From Microbacterium sp. Nx66 (GTDB lineage: Bacteria; Actinomycetota; Actinomycetes; Actinomycetales; Microbacteriaceae): a stretch of 64,000 nucleotides of DNA. The position numbers were made by a program, and so were the translations under genes. Location of the stretch: contig NZ_LR880474.1 of assembly GCF_904066215.1 (NCBI RefSeq), forward strand, positions 620,001 through 684,000, in the 5' to 3' direction. The first letter of the stretch is position 1. Each line of letters starts with the position of its first letter. The notes beneath the pieces were generated by a model. The model was not told where the DNA came from. It ran no database searches and was given only the letters and a program-made list of their open reading frames with translations. This document shows positions 14,524 to 22,235 of this stretch, one piece after another.

Positions 14524-16344
14524 TCAACGGGGCTCGGTCTTAGGTGGGGCTACGGTCTCCTCGCCCCTACCCGGAGGTGCAAAGGGATCGCTGCCGACGT
14601 ACTGGTCCAGGTCAGCAACGCTGATACCGAGAGCCGTGAGTTCGTCCGCGAGTCGTGAGGTCAGCGCTCGGGACCGCTGCAACGGCGTGTCCCACTCGGA
14701 GCGCCAGCCGGCAGTGCAGCCGGGCGTCCGGCAAGTGATAGGGAAGCCCGAGCTCGCAGCGGATCCGTGGTCGGTGGCGCATGAGGCGGTGGCCCCGTTC
14801 GCCATGAACCTAGCGATCCACGCTCGAACGTCTTCAGCGACGAACTCGCGGGTCAGTTTCACGCTCGCAAGATCCGCATCGGAGATGGCGGAATCCGGAG
14901 GCACCAGAACCCAAGTCTTGGAACGCTTGGTGGTCGGGTCCGGCTTGATCTCGTCGATCTGCCACCCTGCCTTTCGAAGATCCGGAGCCACTCGCCGGAG
15001 CTTGCCACTCATGCCACGAGGCTCGGGCCAATAGCGATCGTCCGAGGGTCTGCGCAAGAGCTCGTGAAGGGCCTTGCCGGTACCCGTCCAGCGACGTTTG
15101 ATCGTCTCGGTGATCGCCACCAGGAACTGGTCGGTGCTCACGATGTCCTCGGCGACAGAATCTTGCGCCCGCCGGTAACGGCTCAGAGTGTCTGACCCCG
15201 TTGCATGATCAAGAGCGGCCAAGATCTCGGCGAAGTCCGCCATCCGAGGCTTGTTGCCGAGTTTCACGACGGGCAGCTGCTGCAAGGTCAGAACAACAAG
15301 GTCCAACAATGCACCCACCATCGAGGCGTAGCTCGCGTTCCAAGCGGAGTTCAACTCGCGTTCTGAGCGACGCCTGTCTGCGGGGATCACCTCAAGATCT
15401 CCCCAGACGCATCGCTCGGCGAGGTCGCCGTTGAGAACGCCGATATCGATACTGGTGAATCCCAGGACGCCCTGCACCTGCATGATGCGCACGTCGTCGT
15501 CGGTGTACAGCGCGCGGTCGACATCAGCTTCACCGGTCACGAATCGGCACAAGCCGTCCGACAACCAACGCGGCATCGACGACATATTGTCGAAGACCAC
15601 GCCGCGCGAGTGAGCCCCGGCGTGAAGCAGCCGGTCCGCATCGTTCGGTGGGCGCCTCACCGGCGCGGTGGTCGGATCGAACAGGGAGAAGAGCCGTCGT
15701 GCACTACTGGTCTTGGCGGTTCCCTGTTCACCGAGCAGAGCCAAGGCCGGGCACGGAAGACCGACAAGGATCGTCGCAGCGACGAGCCAGCCGATGATCA
15801 AGCCGCGGTCCGAGGCCGGCAGATTGACGAACTCCCACAATGCGTCGAGGTTTCCGCCGCGCGCAGGGACGGGCAAAGGGGCGGTCACGGCGGTGCGGCG
15901 AAACAGCACGGGAAGGTCATCGTCGCCGTCGAGGATCTCCCAGCCGGCTGCCGTCACGCGGATGACCTGCTCACTGCGATCGCCGATGTCGATGAAGATC
16001 TCGTCGTCGCTGGGGCGCGCCGTGCGCAGGTGCAGCTTGATGGGCTCGAAACTCTCCTCCGCCTCGTACTCAAGCGCGCTCATCGCCTCAGTCAACGCGT
16101 TCTGCGAGGCTGTGCGAGCGGTCCGACGCCGGTACATGCCGCCGAGTTCCTTGCGGACGGAGCGTCTGCTGCCGAGGAGAGGAATCGCTACGTGACCGCC
16201 CTTGCGAACACCGAAAGGCTTGCCATCGGTATCGACGTGAAGGTCGTAGTGATCGAGGGCCAACTCAACGAGCTGCTGCGCGGTGGACCGCTTCCCGAGC
16301 GCCTCGGGGATATCGCGGTCTTCAGGTACGCTGGTGGTAGTCAA
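14524..16344 (-). CDS. P-loop ATPase, probable replication or helicase-type protein of the element
   Basis: The 606-residue protein has a Walker A motif GEQGTAKT at residues 205-212 and a candidate Walker B region GVVFDNMSSM (about 250-260), placed in a central AAA-like domain after a 160-residue N-terminal region. It resembles the ATP-binding proteins of actinobacterial integrative elements and, more distantly, D5/DUF927-type helicases. Translation probably starts at TTG 16344, 9 bases after AAAGGAG. The C-terminus has two Cys pairs (SCATDH and ITCRTPGC) that could bind zinc. A structured leader and an iteron-like repeat cluster lie upstream, which favours a role in element replication. Confidence 0.65.
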   Translation of the reverse strand: MTTTSVPEDRDIPEALGKRSTAQQLVELALDHYDLHVDTDGKPFGVRKGGHVAIPLLGSRRSVRKELGGMYRRRTARTASQNALTEAMSALEYEAEESFEPIKLHLRTARPSDDEIFIDIGDRSEQVIRVTAAGWEILDGDDDLPVLFRRTAVTAPLPVPARGGNLDALWEFVNLPASDRGLIIGWLVAATILVGLPCPALALLGEQGTAKTSSARRLFSLFDPTTAPVRRPPNDADRLLHAGAHSRGVVFDNMSSMPRWLSDGLCRFVTGEADVDRALYTDDDVRIMQVQGVLGFTSIDIGVLNGDLAERCVWGDLEVIPADRRRSERELNSAWNASYASMVGALLDLVVLTLQQLPVVKLGNKPRMADFAEILAALDHATGSDTLSRYRRAQDSVAEDIVSTDQFLVAITETIKRRWTGTGKALHELLRRPSDDRYWPEPRGMSGKLRRVAPDLRKAGWQIDEIKPDPTTKRSKTWVLVPPDSAISDADLASVKLTREFVAEDVRAWIARFMANGATASCATDHGSAASSGFPITCRTPGCTAGWRSEWDTPLQRSRALTSRLADELTALGISVADLDQYVGSDPFAPPGRGEETVAPPKTEPR

Positions 16345-16349
16345 ATGCA

Positions 16350-16406
16350 GGATCTCCTTTCAGATCCGCCATGGGGTCGCCGAGTTGCAGCTCGGTGGCC
16401 CTTTTT
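16350..16406. promoter_or_regulatory. Structured leader of the ATPase gene and a plus-strand terminator
   Basis: On the minus strand GGATCTGAAAGGAGATCC (16350-16367) folds into a 6-base stem with the ribosome-binding site of the ATPase gene in its loop. Next to it GGGTCGCCGAG (16374-16384) and CTCGGTGGCCC (16391-16401) pair fully, counting two G-T pairs, and are followed on the plus strand by TTTTT (16402-16406), a typical rho-independent terminator. No plus-strand gene ends here, so the terminator may serve an RNA antisense to the ATPase gene. Confidence 0.55.
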
Positions 16407-16718
16407 GTTTCTTCCGTATGGGTAGTGCTCGCTCAGGGTTCGAGCGTGATGTCGATCTTGTGGTTGCGGTCCCTTCGTATCCGCGCCTGCACCCTGCCGT
16501 GCGCGTGTTGAGCACCAGCAGGCCGCTTCGGGGGCGAGGCAAGAGCAGGCACGCTCCCGGGAGCCGAGGAAGATCGGTAGTGCGGAAGTCACCCCCGCAC
16601 TTCTCCTGCGCGGACTGCACCTATTTCGCCTCCGAGGTGCCAATAGAGAAGTGATGGGGTTCCGTCCGCATCTCCGCTCCCGTGCGCGGGTTATCTAGGC
16701 GACGGCGGGGCGCGCCAC

Positions 16719-16784
16719 GTGCGGAACACCACGCGGAACGTGTCGGTCCCGACAGTTGCCTCGAAGTTCCGCACGGTTTCCGCG
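16719..16784. repeat. Nested inverted repeats, candidate replication or binding origin
   Basis: Two head-to-tail copies of a GCGGAAC core (16721-16727 and 16733-16739) are mirrored by GTTCCGC (16766-16772) and TTTCCGCG (16777-16784) around a central palindrome TGTCGG-TC-CCGACA (16741-16754). The outer arms GTGCGGAAC (16719-16727) and GTTCCGCAC (16766-16774) are exact inverse complements. The cluster lies in the 464-base gap 16345-16808 between the ATPase and excisionase genes; no gene was found in that gap. Confidence 0.55.
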
Positions 16785-16808
16785 CGCAATGGGTCCGGCG
16801 AGGACGCA

Positions 16809-17003
16809 TCACATCGCCGGCTCGAGCTGCTCCTCGATCCAACGGTCGACATCGGCCTGACGCCAGCGAACAGCGGCGCCGATCTTCACGGCCCGGGGGA
16901 GCGGCTCACCGAGCGACCGCTTGCGGTAGATAGTCGACACAGACATGCCGGTCTGGGCGGAGAGATCGTGAACGTCGAGGAGGGTGTTCGTCGTCTGTGT
17001 CAT
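16809..17003 (-). CDS. xis: Excisionase-like helix-turn-helix protein (AlpA/MerR-type fold)
   Basis: The 64-residue protein is a single DNA-binding domain: LLDVHDLSAQTGMSVSTIYRKRS (about residues 8-30) gives the helix-turn-helix, and LPRAVKIGAAVRWRQADVDRWIEEQ (about 34-58) the wing and last helix typical of the HTH_17 excisionase family. ATG 17003 has AAAGGA 7 bases upstream. It is divergent from the Xre-integrase operon, as in many integrative elements where Xis steers the integrase to excision. The function is inferred from fold and position. Confidence 0.78.
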   Translation of the reverse strand: MTQTTNTLLDVHDLSAQTGMSVSTIYRKRSLGEPLPRAVKIGAAVRWRQADVDRWIEEQLEPAM

Positions 17004-17035
17004 GCGGAGTCCTTTGATAGCGAGTACCAGAAATT

Positions 17036-17085
17036 TGTAACTTGTGAGGTACCGTAACACAAGCTACATGATTCTGGTAACTTGT
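17036..17085. promoter_or_regulatory. Operator between xis and the Xre-integrase operon
   Basis: TGTAACTTGTG (17036-17046) and CACAAGCTACA (17058-17068) form an 11-base inverted repeat with one mismatch. A third half-site GTAACTTGT lies at 17077-17085 and overlaps TAACTT (17078-17083), which is the -10 expected for a leaderless Xre mRNA starting at 17090. Binding here would block the Xre-int promoter and lies in the path of the xis promoter. Confidence 0.7.
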
Positions 17086-17089
17086 AAGC

Positions 17090-17836
17090 ATGGAATCAAT
17101 GGCATACGCGGAAGCGGTGGGCGGATTTCTTGCCGCCTACCGGCGGCGGCACGGGATTACCCTTGAGGCGATCGCGACCGTTGGACGCGATTACGGAGCA
17201 ACGTGGAGCCTGTCTAGCGTCCAGGCGATTGAGCGGGGCAAGGCTGCGCCGACGGTTCCGACGCTTCTCACGCTCGCACTCGCACTTGGAAAGCTCTCTG
17301 GTGAGCCGCTTCGACTCGCCGACCTTCTTGGGGCTGCGGAGTTGCTGGAACGGCCGTACGAGCTCCGTGAGGATCAGCCCGTGCGGCGGGAGTGGGTCAA
17401 CCGCGTACTGTCGGGCGCACCGATCGCGCTCGAGGATGGCGACTATGCGCACGTGGGCGCCGCGCCGATAGGTGGGGATCACGAGTGGGACGAGGAACTC
17501 GAGATGGCGGCCCTTGAGCATATGAGGGTGCACGGCAGGAAGTCCGAGTCGTATGACCAGGTGGATGCACAGTGGGGGGCCATGACGGAGGTGCCCGACC
17601 GTGACACGCGTCAGAGCGCTCGTCGGCCTAGTGTGAGCCTTGCAGAGTCTCGGGCGGCAAAGAAGCTTGGGATACGCCCACCTCTGCTTCAGCAGTACGC
17701 GGCGCGACTCTGGGGCCATTCCCTTGAAGTCGAGGCCCTGCTCCGTGCCGGCGAGGACAGCACGCCGCAGGCGCGTGGGCGCGTCACGCGTGTGCTCATT
17801 GACGAACTCCGCGCATCCACCGACGGTGAAGTCTGA
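17090..17836 (+). CDS. Xre-family regulator coupled to the integrase
   Basis: The 248-residue protein has an N-terminal helix-turn-helix of the Cro/CI type (about residues 8-75: AYRRRHGITLEAIA then WSLSSVQAIERGKAAPTV). A C-terminal helical region (SRAAKKLGIRPPLLQQYAARLWG and STPQARGRVTRVLIDEL, about 189-243) recurs in regulators of actinobacterial mobile elements. ATG 17090 lies 6 bases after the TAACTT hexamer. Its TGA overlaps the integrase ATG by one base, so the two are translated together. It probably binds the repeats at 17036-17085 and controls xis and int. Whether it represses or activates is not known. Confidence 0.78.
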   Translation: MESMAYAEAVGGFLAAYRRRHGITLEAIATVGRDYGATWSLSSVQAIERGKAAPTVPTLLTLALALGKLSGEPLRLADLLGAAELLERPYELREDQPVRREWVNRVLSGAPIALEDGDYAHVGAAPIGGDHEWDEELEMAALEHMRVHGRKSESYDQVDAQWGAMTEVPDRDTRQSARRPSVSLAESRAAKKLGIRPPLLQQYAARLWGHSLEVEALLRAGEDSTPQARGRVTRVLIDELRASTDGEV

Positions 17837-18981
17837 TGGCCAGACCTCGAATGGCGATCGGAACCTACGGCACCATCCACGTGGCCGAGGTTCAGCCGGG
17901 GAAGTGGCGTGCCCGCACGCGGTATCGTTTCGCGGACGGCAAATCCCGCCAGATCGAGAAGCACGCGCCGAGCAAGGCCAAGGCGACGGCCGCGCTGAGG
18001 CATGCGCTGACCACGATCGAGGCCGACCGCGGTGGCGAGCTGAAACCGGCAACGCACCTCCGCGCCCTCGGCCAGAGGTTCTTGGAGTCCCGGCGTGAGT
18101 TGGGGCGCTCAGAAGGCACGCTGGAGACCTACGGCTATGCAGTCACCGCTCATATCGCGCCCCGGATCGGCGACCTCTCAGTCGCCGAGGCCACACCTGA
18201 ACGGCTGCAGAAGTTCCTTAACGCCGTTGAGAAGGAAGCCGGCCCGGGGGCAGCAAAGAACTGCCGATCGGCGCTGAGTGGCATGCTCGGCCTAGCGGTG
18301 CGGAACGGGGCTTTGTCGCACAACCCCGTGCGTGAGCTCGAGCGCGTCACCCAAAGGAAGAAGAAGGGCAGCACCGCAATCCCGTTGGACGAACTGCCGA
18401 TGTTTCTCCAGCGCGTCCGTGAGGACGAGAAGCTCAACGAGTGGGACACGGTGGATCTGATCACGTTCATGCTCGCGTCAGGGTGGCGAGTGGCCGAGGT
18501 GTGCGCGCTCGAAGCGAGCGCTATCGACTTCGCCGCCGGCACAGCTTCCGTTGTCGCGCAGAATGTGCGTGTGAAGGGGCGGGGAATTGTGCGGCAGGAG
18601 TTCGCGAAGACCGACAAGTCCGCGCGTACCACCCACTTGCCGGAAGCGACCATGCTCCTCCTTCACAAGCGGCACGAGAGGCTGCGCGCCGATACCAACC
18701 TCATCTTCCCGACTCCGCTGATGCGCCCTCGCGATCCCTCGAACACGCAGCGGGAGCTTCGAGACCGTCGCGACGGCCTGGGGTACCCGGGATTGTCAAC
18801 GCACGCGTTCCGAAAGTCGGTAGCCACGATTCTTGACAAGGCTGGACTGTCCGCGACAGAGATCGCCGACTACCTCGGACACGAGAACCCGAGCATGACC
18901 CAGGACGTGTACATGAACACCATCAAGGGCTCCACCAAAGCTGCAGGCATCATGGGCCAGAAGCTGGACGGGCTGATCTAA
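17836..18981 (+). CDS. int: Tyrosine recombinase / integrase of the element
   Basis: The 381-residue protein has an N-terminal arm-type domain (about residues 1-65), a core-binding SAM-like domain (about 72-165) and a catalytic domain (about 185-375). The catalytic set is complete: Arg218 in SGWRVAEV, a Lys in FAKTDKSA, His323 and Arg326 in THAFRKS, His349 in YLGHENPS and the nucleophile Tyr359 in QDVYMN. It should integrate and excise the element. The gene is near the right end, 1.2 kb from the tRNA-Phe gene, with one cargo gene between. Confidence 0.93.
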   Translation: MARPRMAIGTYGTIHVAEVQPGKWRARTRYRFADGKSRQIEKHAPSKAKATAALRHALTTIEADRGGELKPATHLRALGQRFLESRRELGRSEGTLETYGYAVTAHIAPRIGDLSVAEATPERLQKFLNAVEKEAGPGAAKNCRSALSGMLGLAVRNGALSHNPVRELERVTQRKKKGSTAIPLDELPMFLQRVREDEKLNEWDTVDLITFMLASGWRVAEVCALEASAIDFAAGTASVVAQNVRVKGRGIVRQEFAKTDKSARTTHLPEATMLLLHKRHERLRADTNLIFPTPLMRPRDPSNTQRELRDRRDGLGYPGLSTHAFRKSVATILDKAGLSATEIADYLGHENPSMTQDVYMNTIKGSTKAAGIMGQKLDGLI

Positions 18982-19071
18982 TCCGGTGCGAGAAGCAGCC
19001 CGGGGCGGAGTGAGGAGAGGGCTTCCGCTCTACCCGATCGTAGTGTCCGTGGCTGCGGATACGATCCATCG

Positions 19072-20019
19072 ATGACTGATGAGCAGCCGCCGGCGCCTGA
19101 TCCTGCGAGCGGGCTGAATCTTGCGGACGAGCTGAACCGTGACTTCTATTCGCATTCACCATCGCAGTACCTGCGAACTCGAATCGCGTTGCTCGTCGCC
19201 CTCGGCGACGCCGATGCCGCCTTGCATCCCGCGCTCGTTGGAGGTGTCCGTGCGTGGGGTATGGGCGTCGAGCTAGAGGTGCCACTAGACGACGAAGAGA
19301 TCGACGGATTCGCTGTGGTCGAGTCGATCTCGATCATGTACCTCGCGGCGGAGGCACTCCTGCGGTTGTACTTCGCGCACGTGGAACCGGAGCCTTGTCC
19401 GCCGCTGAAGCTCTCGTCGTTGACGAGCTTCGCGAAGTTCAAGCAGATGGCGGGCGACTTGTTGACCAGCCCTCCGCGCAATGAGCTATTGCGCGAGGTA
19501 TTCCGCGGCAGGCTCGATGCGCCTGCTGAGGTATCCGCGGAGGCATGGACAGAGGACGCTGACGTCCTTCGATTTCTCTTGACTCGGGCAGCCGCGCTGC
19601 TCGCCCGCGAGGCTAACGTGTACAACTCGACGAAGCACGGGCTTGCAGTGCAACCTCGGAAATCCGGGCTGCGCCTCGGTAGCGAGGAGGACCCGAATGG
19701 CGTGATCATCGACCACCACGGACCGTCCATCCGGTTCCTCAGCAAGGGTCCTAGCGCCGAAGAGGGGGTGCAACAGTGGCGAGAGACGATCCAGTTCGCG
19801 TTCCCTTCCATCAACCTCGCAGTTGCATCCGCTTTCGCCGACGAGATCGACGCGATCCACGCGGTGGCGAAGGCGCGCTTGACTGGTGAACAGGGCTCAG
19901 TGACGATTCGTCAGCGAGCGTTGATTGACCACCTTCGTGCCGTGCCCTTCGCTAGCAACTACACGGGGCTTCTATCTCTGGGGATGCATCGAGACTTTGG
20001 GGTCAGGATTGGGCGCTAG
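19072..20019 (+). CDS. Hypothetical cargo protein between integrase and tRNA
   Basis: The 315-residue protein is not recognised. It is mainly helical, with a segment ESISIMYLAAEALLRLYFAH (about residues 84-103) and an ANVYNSTKHGLAV motif (about 182-194) like the conserved N-x(2)-KHG patches of some HEPN-like helical domains. TACGAT at 19060-19065 lies 6 bases before ATG 19072, so it has its own probable leaderless promoter and need not be cotranscribed with int. The slot between integrase and attachment site often holds defence or fitness cargo; that role is only inferred. Confidence 0.65.
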   Translation: MTDEQPPAPDPASGLNLADELNRDFYSHSPSQYLRTRIALLVALGDADAALHPALVGGVRAWGMGVELEVPLDDEEIDGFAVVESISIMYLAAEALLRLYFAHVEPEPCPPLKLSSLTSFAKFKQMAGDLLTSPPRNELLREVFRGRLDAPAEVSAEAWTEDADVLRFLLTRAAALLAREANVYNSTKHGLAVQPRKSGLRLGSEEDPNGVIIDHHGPSIRFLSKGPSAEEGVQQWRETIQFAFPSINLAVASAFADEIDAIHAVAKARLTGEQGSVTIRQRALIDHLRAVPFASNYTGLLSLGMHRDFGVRIGR

Positions 20020-20150
20020 TTGCGTTCGGGCGACGCTGCTGCCTGAGCCTGATAGTGCGGAGTTTGTGCGGAGTCCACGACTGAAAACCCCAGAGCCTGC
20101 CCGGAGGGAGGCAGTCGCTGACGCGGAAAAACCCTGATAAGCGCATAAAA

Positions 20151-20184
20151 GAACCCCCGCGATGTAGAAGCTACGCGAGGGTTC
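20151..20184 (-). terminator. Terminator of the tRNA operon
   Basis: GAACCCCCGCG (20151-20161) and CGCGAGGGTTC (20174-20184) pair with one mismatch. On the minus strand the hairpin follows the tRNA-Phe 3' end by 3 bases and is followed by TTTTATGCGCTT. Confidence 0.8.
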
Positions 20185-20187
20185 CAG

Positions 20188-20260
20188 TGGCTCCGACCGG
20201 CATCGATCCGGTGACCTTTCGATTTTCAGTCGAACGCTCTACCAACTGAGCTACAGAGCC
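20188..20260 (-). tRNA. tRNA-Phe (anticodon GAA)
   Basis: A 73-base cloverleaf with acceptor stem GGCTCTG/CGGAGCC, D-arm with AGCTCAGTTGGTAGAGC, anticodon loop CTGAAAA and T-arm GGATCGATGCC. CCA is not encoded. It is the last of three tRNAs and its 3' end borders the accessory region, so it is the likely attachment site of the integrase. Confidence 0.95.
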
Positions 20261-20328
20261 GCGCGGCGATGATGCTGCCGCGTCCTAGACGAAGAGCCCT
20301 CTCCGAAGAAAGAGCTCGTCGCACGGAG

Positions 20329-20402
20329 CGACCCTGACGGGACTTGAACCCGCGACCTCCGCCGTGACAGGGCGGCACGCTAACCAACTGCGCTACAGGG
20401 CC
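20329..20402 (-). tRNA. tRNA-Asp (anticodon GTC)
   Basis: A 74-base cloverleaf with acceptor stem GGCCCTG/CAGGGTC (one G-T pair), anticodon loop CTGTCAC and T-arm GCGGGTTCAAGTCCCGT. CCA is not encoded. Middle gene of the minus-strand tRNA operon. Confidence 0.95.
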
Positions 20403-20433
20403 ATACTGGTGTTTTCAATTGTATCGGATGGAG

Positions 20434-20506
20434 TGACCCCAACGGGATTCGAACCCGTGCTACCGCCGTGAAAGGGCGGCGTCCTAGGCCGCTAAACGAT
20501 GGGGCC
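20434..20506 (-). tRNA. tRNA-Glu (anticodon TTC)
   Basis: A 73-base cloverleaf with acceptor stem GGCCCCA/TGGGGTC (one G-T pair), anticodon loop CTTTCAC and T-arm ACGGGTTCGAATCCCGT. First gene of the operon; TATGCT about 38 bases upstream on the minus strand could be its -10. Confidence 0.95.
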
Positions 20507-20717
20507 GAGTCAGTCCCGGGGGACTTCCTTGCCGACGCTCAAGCATAAGGGATCATTCGGGCAAATCGCGAATCGAGGCCGGAACCCGCTTCCCCCGGGC
20601 GTGTTCGAGCGGGACGATGGAGGGGCCGGGGATGCCGTTCGCGCCGTTCCAGGAGTCTGGTGCTGGTGTGAAAGTTGTTGTTACTGTGGCATCTGTGAAA
20701 CCGGCGGAAGGGGCCGT

Positions 20718-22067
20718 GTGAACGAGAAGACCACGCAGGATGCGGCACTCGCGGCATCCGCGGACTGCGGGTGTGCGCCCACCCCGGCGGAGCGCCGTAC
20801 CCTCTTCCGAGACGGGATCAGCCGCCGCGGCGCTCTCGGACTCGGCGCGCTCAGCGCCGTCGCCCTCAGCGCGTTCGGCATCTCGTCCGGTGTCACGGCC
20901 GCGCACGCCGCGTCGTATCCGAGCTGGGACGACGTGCAGAAGGCCAAGCAGAACGAGGCCTCCAAAGCCGCAGAGGTGAAGCGCATCGAGGGGCTGATCC
21001 AGTCGCTCACGCAGAAGGTCTCCGAGACACAGGCCGCGGCCGAGGTCGCCTCGACCGAGTTCTACAACGCGCAGCAGGCCTACTTCGCCGCGATCGCCGA
21101 GGCCGACTCCCTGCAGGAGAAGGCGGACGCACAGGCCGCCGTCGCCGACGAGTCCGCCCGCAAGGCCGGCCAGGTCGCCGCACAGCTCTACCGCAACGGC
21201 GGTGACGACACCTCGCTGGAGCTGTTCTTCGCGGATTCCGCCGCCAACGCTGACGAGCTCCTCGCCCGCCTCGGCTCCATGGACAAGCTCCTCGAGTACA
21301 ACAAGACCGTCTACAACGACGCGGTCGCCGCGCGGAACTCCGCACAATCCCTCAGCGATCAGGCCGTCGTCGCCCGTGACGAGCGCGACCGCCTGCAGAA
21401 GATCGCCGAGGAGAAGATGGTCGCGGCGCAGCAGGCCGCCGACGCCGCGCAGGCCGCGCTCGACGAGCAGTCCTCGAACCTCGCCACCATGCAGGCGCAG
21501 CTCGCCGCGCTGAAGGACACCACCGCGACCACCGTCGCCGGCTACCAGAAGGGCGTCGAGGAGCGCGAGAAGGAGCGCAAGCGCCGCGAAGCCGCCGAGG
21601 CCGCCGCGAACGCCGGCGGCAACAGCGGCGGCGGCGGGACGCCGGGGAGTGGGGGCTGGGTGCGTCCGCACGGCGGCTACCGCAGCTCCGGCTACGGCCC
21701 CCGCTCGCAGCAGTGCAACGCCAACGGCTGCTCGTCGAGCTGGCACTACGGCGTCGACCTCGCCAACGGCTGCGGCGCGGCGATCTACGCGGCGCACTCG
21801 GGCACGGTGGACGCGGCCTTCTACAACGGCGGGTACGGCAACTACGTCCGGATCCAGCACGGCGGCGGCATCGCCACCGGATACGCGCATATCAAGCCCG
21901 GCGGCTTCGCCGTCCGGAACGGCCAGTGGGTGCGGGCCGGCCAGGTCATCGCCTATGCGGGCAACACCGGCGGTTCCTTCGGCTGCCACCTGCACTTCGA
22001 GGTCTACATCAACGGCCGCTACACGAACCCCATCGACTTCATGGCGAGCAAGGGCATCTCCGTCTGA
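20718..22067 (+). CDS. Secreted M23 family peptidoglycan endopeptidase with coiled coil
   Basis: The 449-residue protein begins at GTG 20718, with GGAAGGGG upstream. A twin-arginine-like signal (ISRRGALGLGALSAVALSAF, about residues 34-53) ends at AHA-AS, so it should be exported. A long coiled coil (about 70-295) like that of NlpD/EnvC or CwlO-type cell-division hydrolases leads through a Gly/Ser linker to the M23 domain. Metal ligands are visible in HYGVDL and HLHFEV near the C-terminus. It should cut peptide cross-links in the cell wall; the coiled coil suggests control by a divisome partner. A bidirectional terminator follows. Confidence 0.88.
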   Translation: MNEKTTQDAALAASADCGCAPTPAERRTLFRDGISRRGALGLGALSAVALSAFGISSGVTAAHAASYPSWDDVQKAKQNEASKAAEVKRIEGLIQSLTQKVSETQAAAEVASTEFYNAQQAYFAAIAEADSLQEKADAQAAVADESARKAGQVAAQLYRNGGDDTSLELFFADSAANADELLARLGSMDKLLEYNKTVYNDAVAARNSAQSLSDQAVVARDERDRLQKIAEEKMVAAQQAADAAQAALDEQSSNLATMQAQLAALKDTTATTVAGYQKGVEEREKERKRREAAEAAANAGGNSGGGGTPGSGGWVRPHGGYRSSGYGPRSQQCNANGCSSSWHYGVDLANGCGAAIYAAHSGTVDAAFYNGGYGNYVRIQHGGGIATGYAHIKPGGFAVRNGQWVRAGQVIAYAGNTGGSFGCHLHFEVYINGRYTNPIDFMASKGISV

Positions 22068-22084
22068 CGGACGGCTGGACAGCG

Positions 22085-22119
22085 GAAGACCCCCGGATGC
22101 ATGGCGTCCGGGGGTCTTC
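22085..22119. terminator. Strong terminator after the M23 gene
   Basis: GAAGACCCCCGGA (22085-22097) and TCCGGGGGTCTTC (22107-22119) form a perfect 13-base stem with a 9-base loop. It separates the M23 gene from the convergent ppa gene. Confidence 0.85.
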
Positions 22120-22235
22120 GCTTCGACAGGCTCAGCGACCCATATGAGGTCAGCGACCAGTGAAGGTCAGCGACCCAGTGAAGGTCAGTGACCCATGAGG
22201 TCAGGGACCCAGGTGAGGTCGGCGATCTGGGGTCA
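22120..22235. repeat. Degenerate tandem repeat of GGTCAGCGACC units
   Basis: The stretch opens with one copy of the dispersed unit CTTCGACAGGCTCAGCGAC and continues as about six imperfect 16-18-base units such as GGTCAGCGACCCAGTGAA. Many units contain GGTC-N3-GACC, itself a small palindrome. The last unit overlaps the ppa stop codon (22233-22235), so the array reaches into the gene end. Confidence 0.75.

Larger units (their letters stand above)
4111..20187. mobile_element. Accessory region ending in an integrative mobilizable element
   Basis: The right part (about 10684-20187) has the gene set of an integrative mobilizable element: relaxase, MobC, P-loop ATPase, excisionase-like protein, Xre regulator and tyrosine integrase. 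It ends against the 3' end of a tRNA-Phe gene, a common integrase target. The left part (4111-10115) carries GIY-YIG, PIN/RHH, Lsr2 and RES genes of accessory type. I found no second copy of the tRNA-Phe 3' end inside the window, so the left end is uncertain: it may lie near 4100, near 10116 or outside the window. No phage structural genes, type IV secretion genes or transposases are present. Confidence 0.5.

Noticed and set aside
16621..16842. A 73-codon minus-strand frame upstream of the ATPase gene
   Set aside because: It has Arg/Gly-rich composition, no ribosome-binding site, and crosses the inverted-repeat cluster and the end of the excisionase gene.
4111..20187. Prophage
   Set aside because: Integrase, Xre and excisionase genes occur, but there are no capsid, terminase, portal, tail or lysis genes; relaxase and MobC indicate a mobilizable element.
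20188..20260. Direct repeat of the tRNA-Phe 3' end marking the other element end
   Set aside because: I looked for copies of the 3' end (TGGCTCCGACCGGCATCGAT) further left and found none in the window; the left end remains open.
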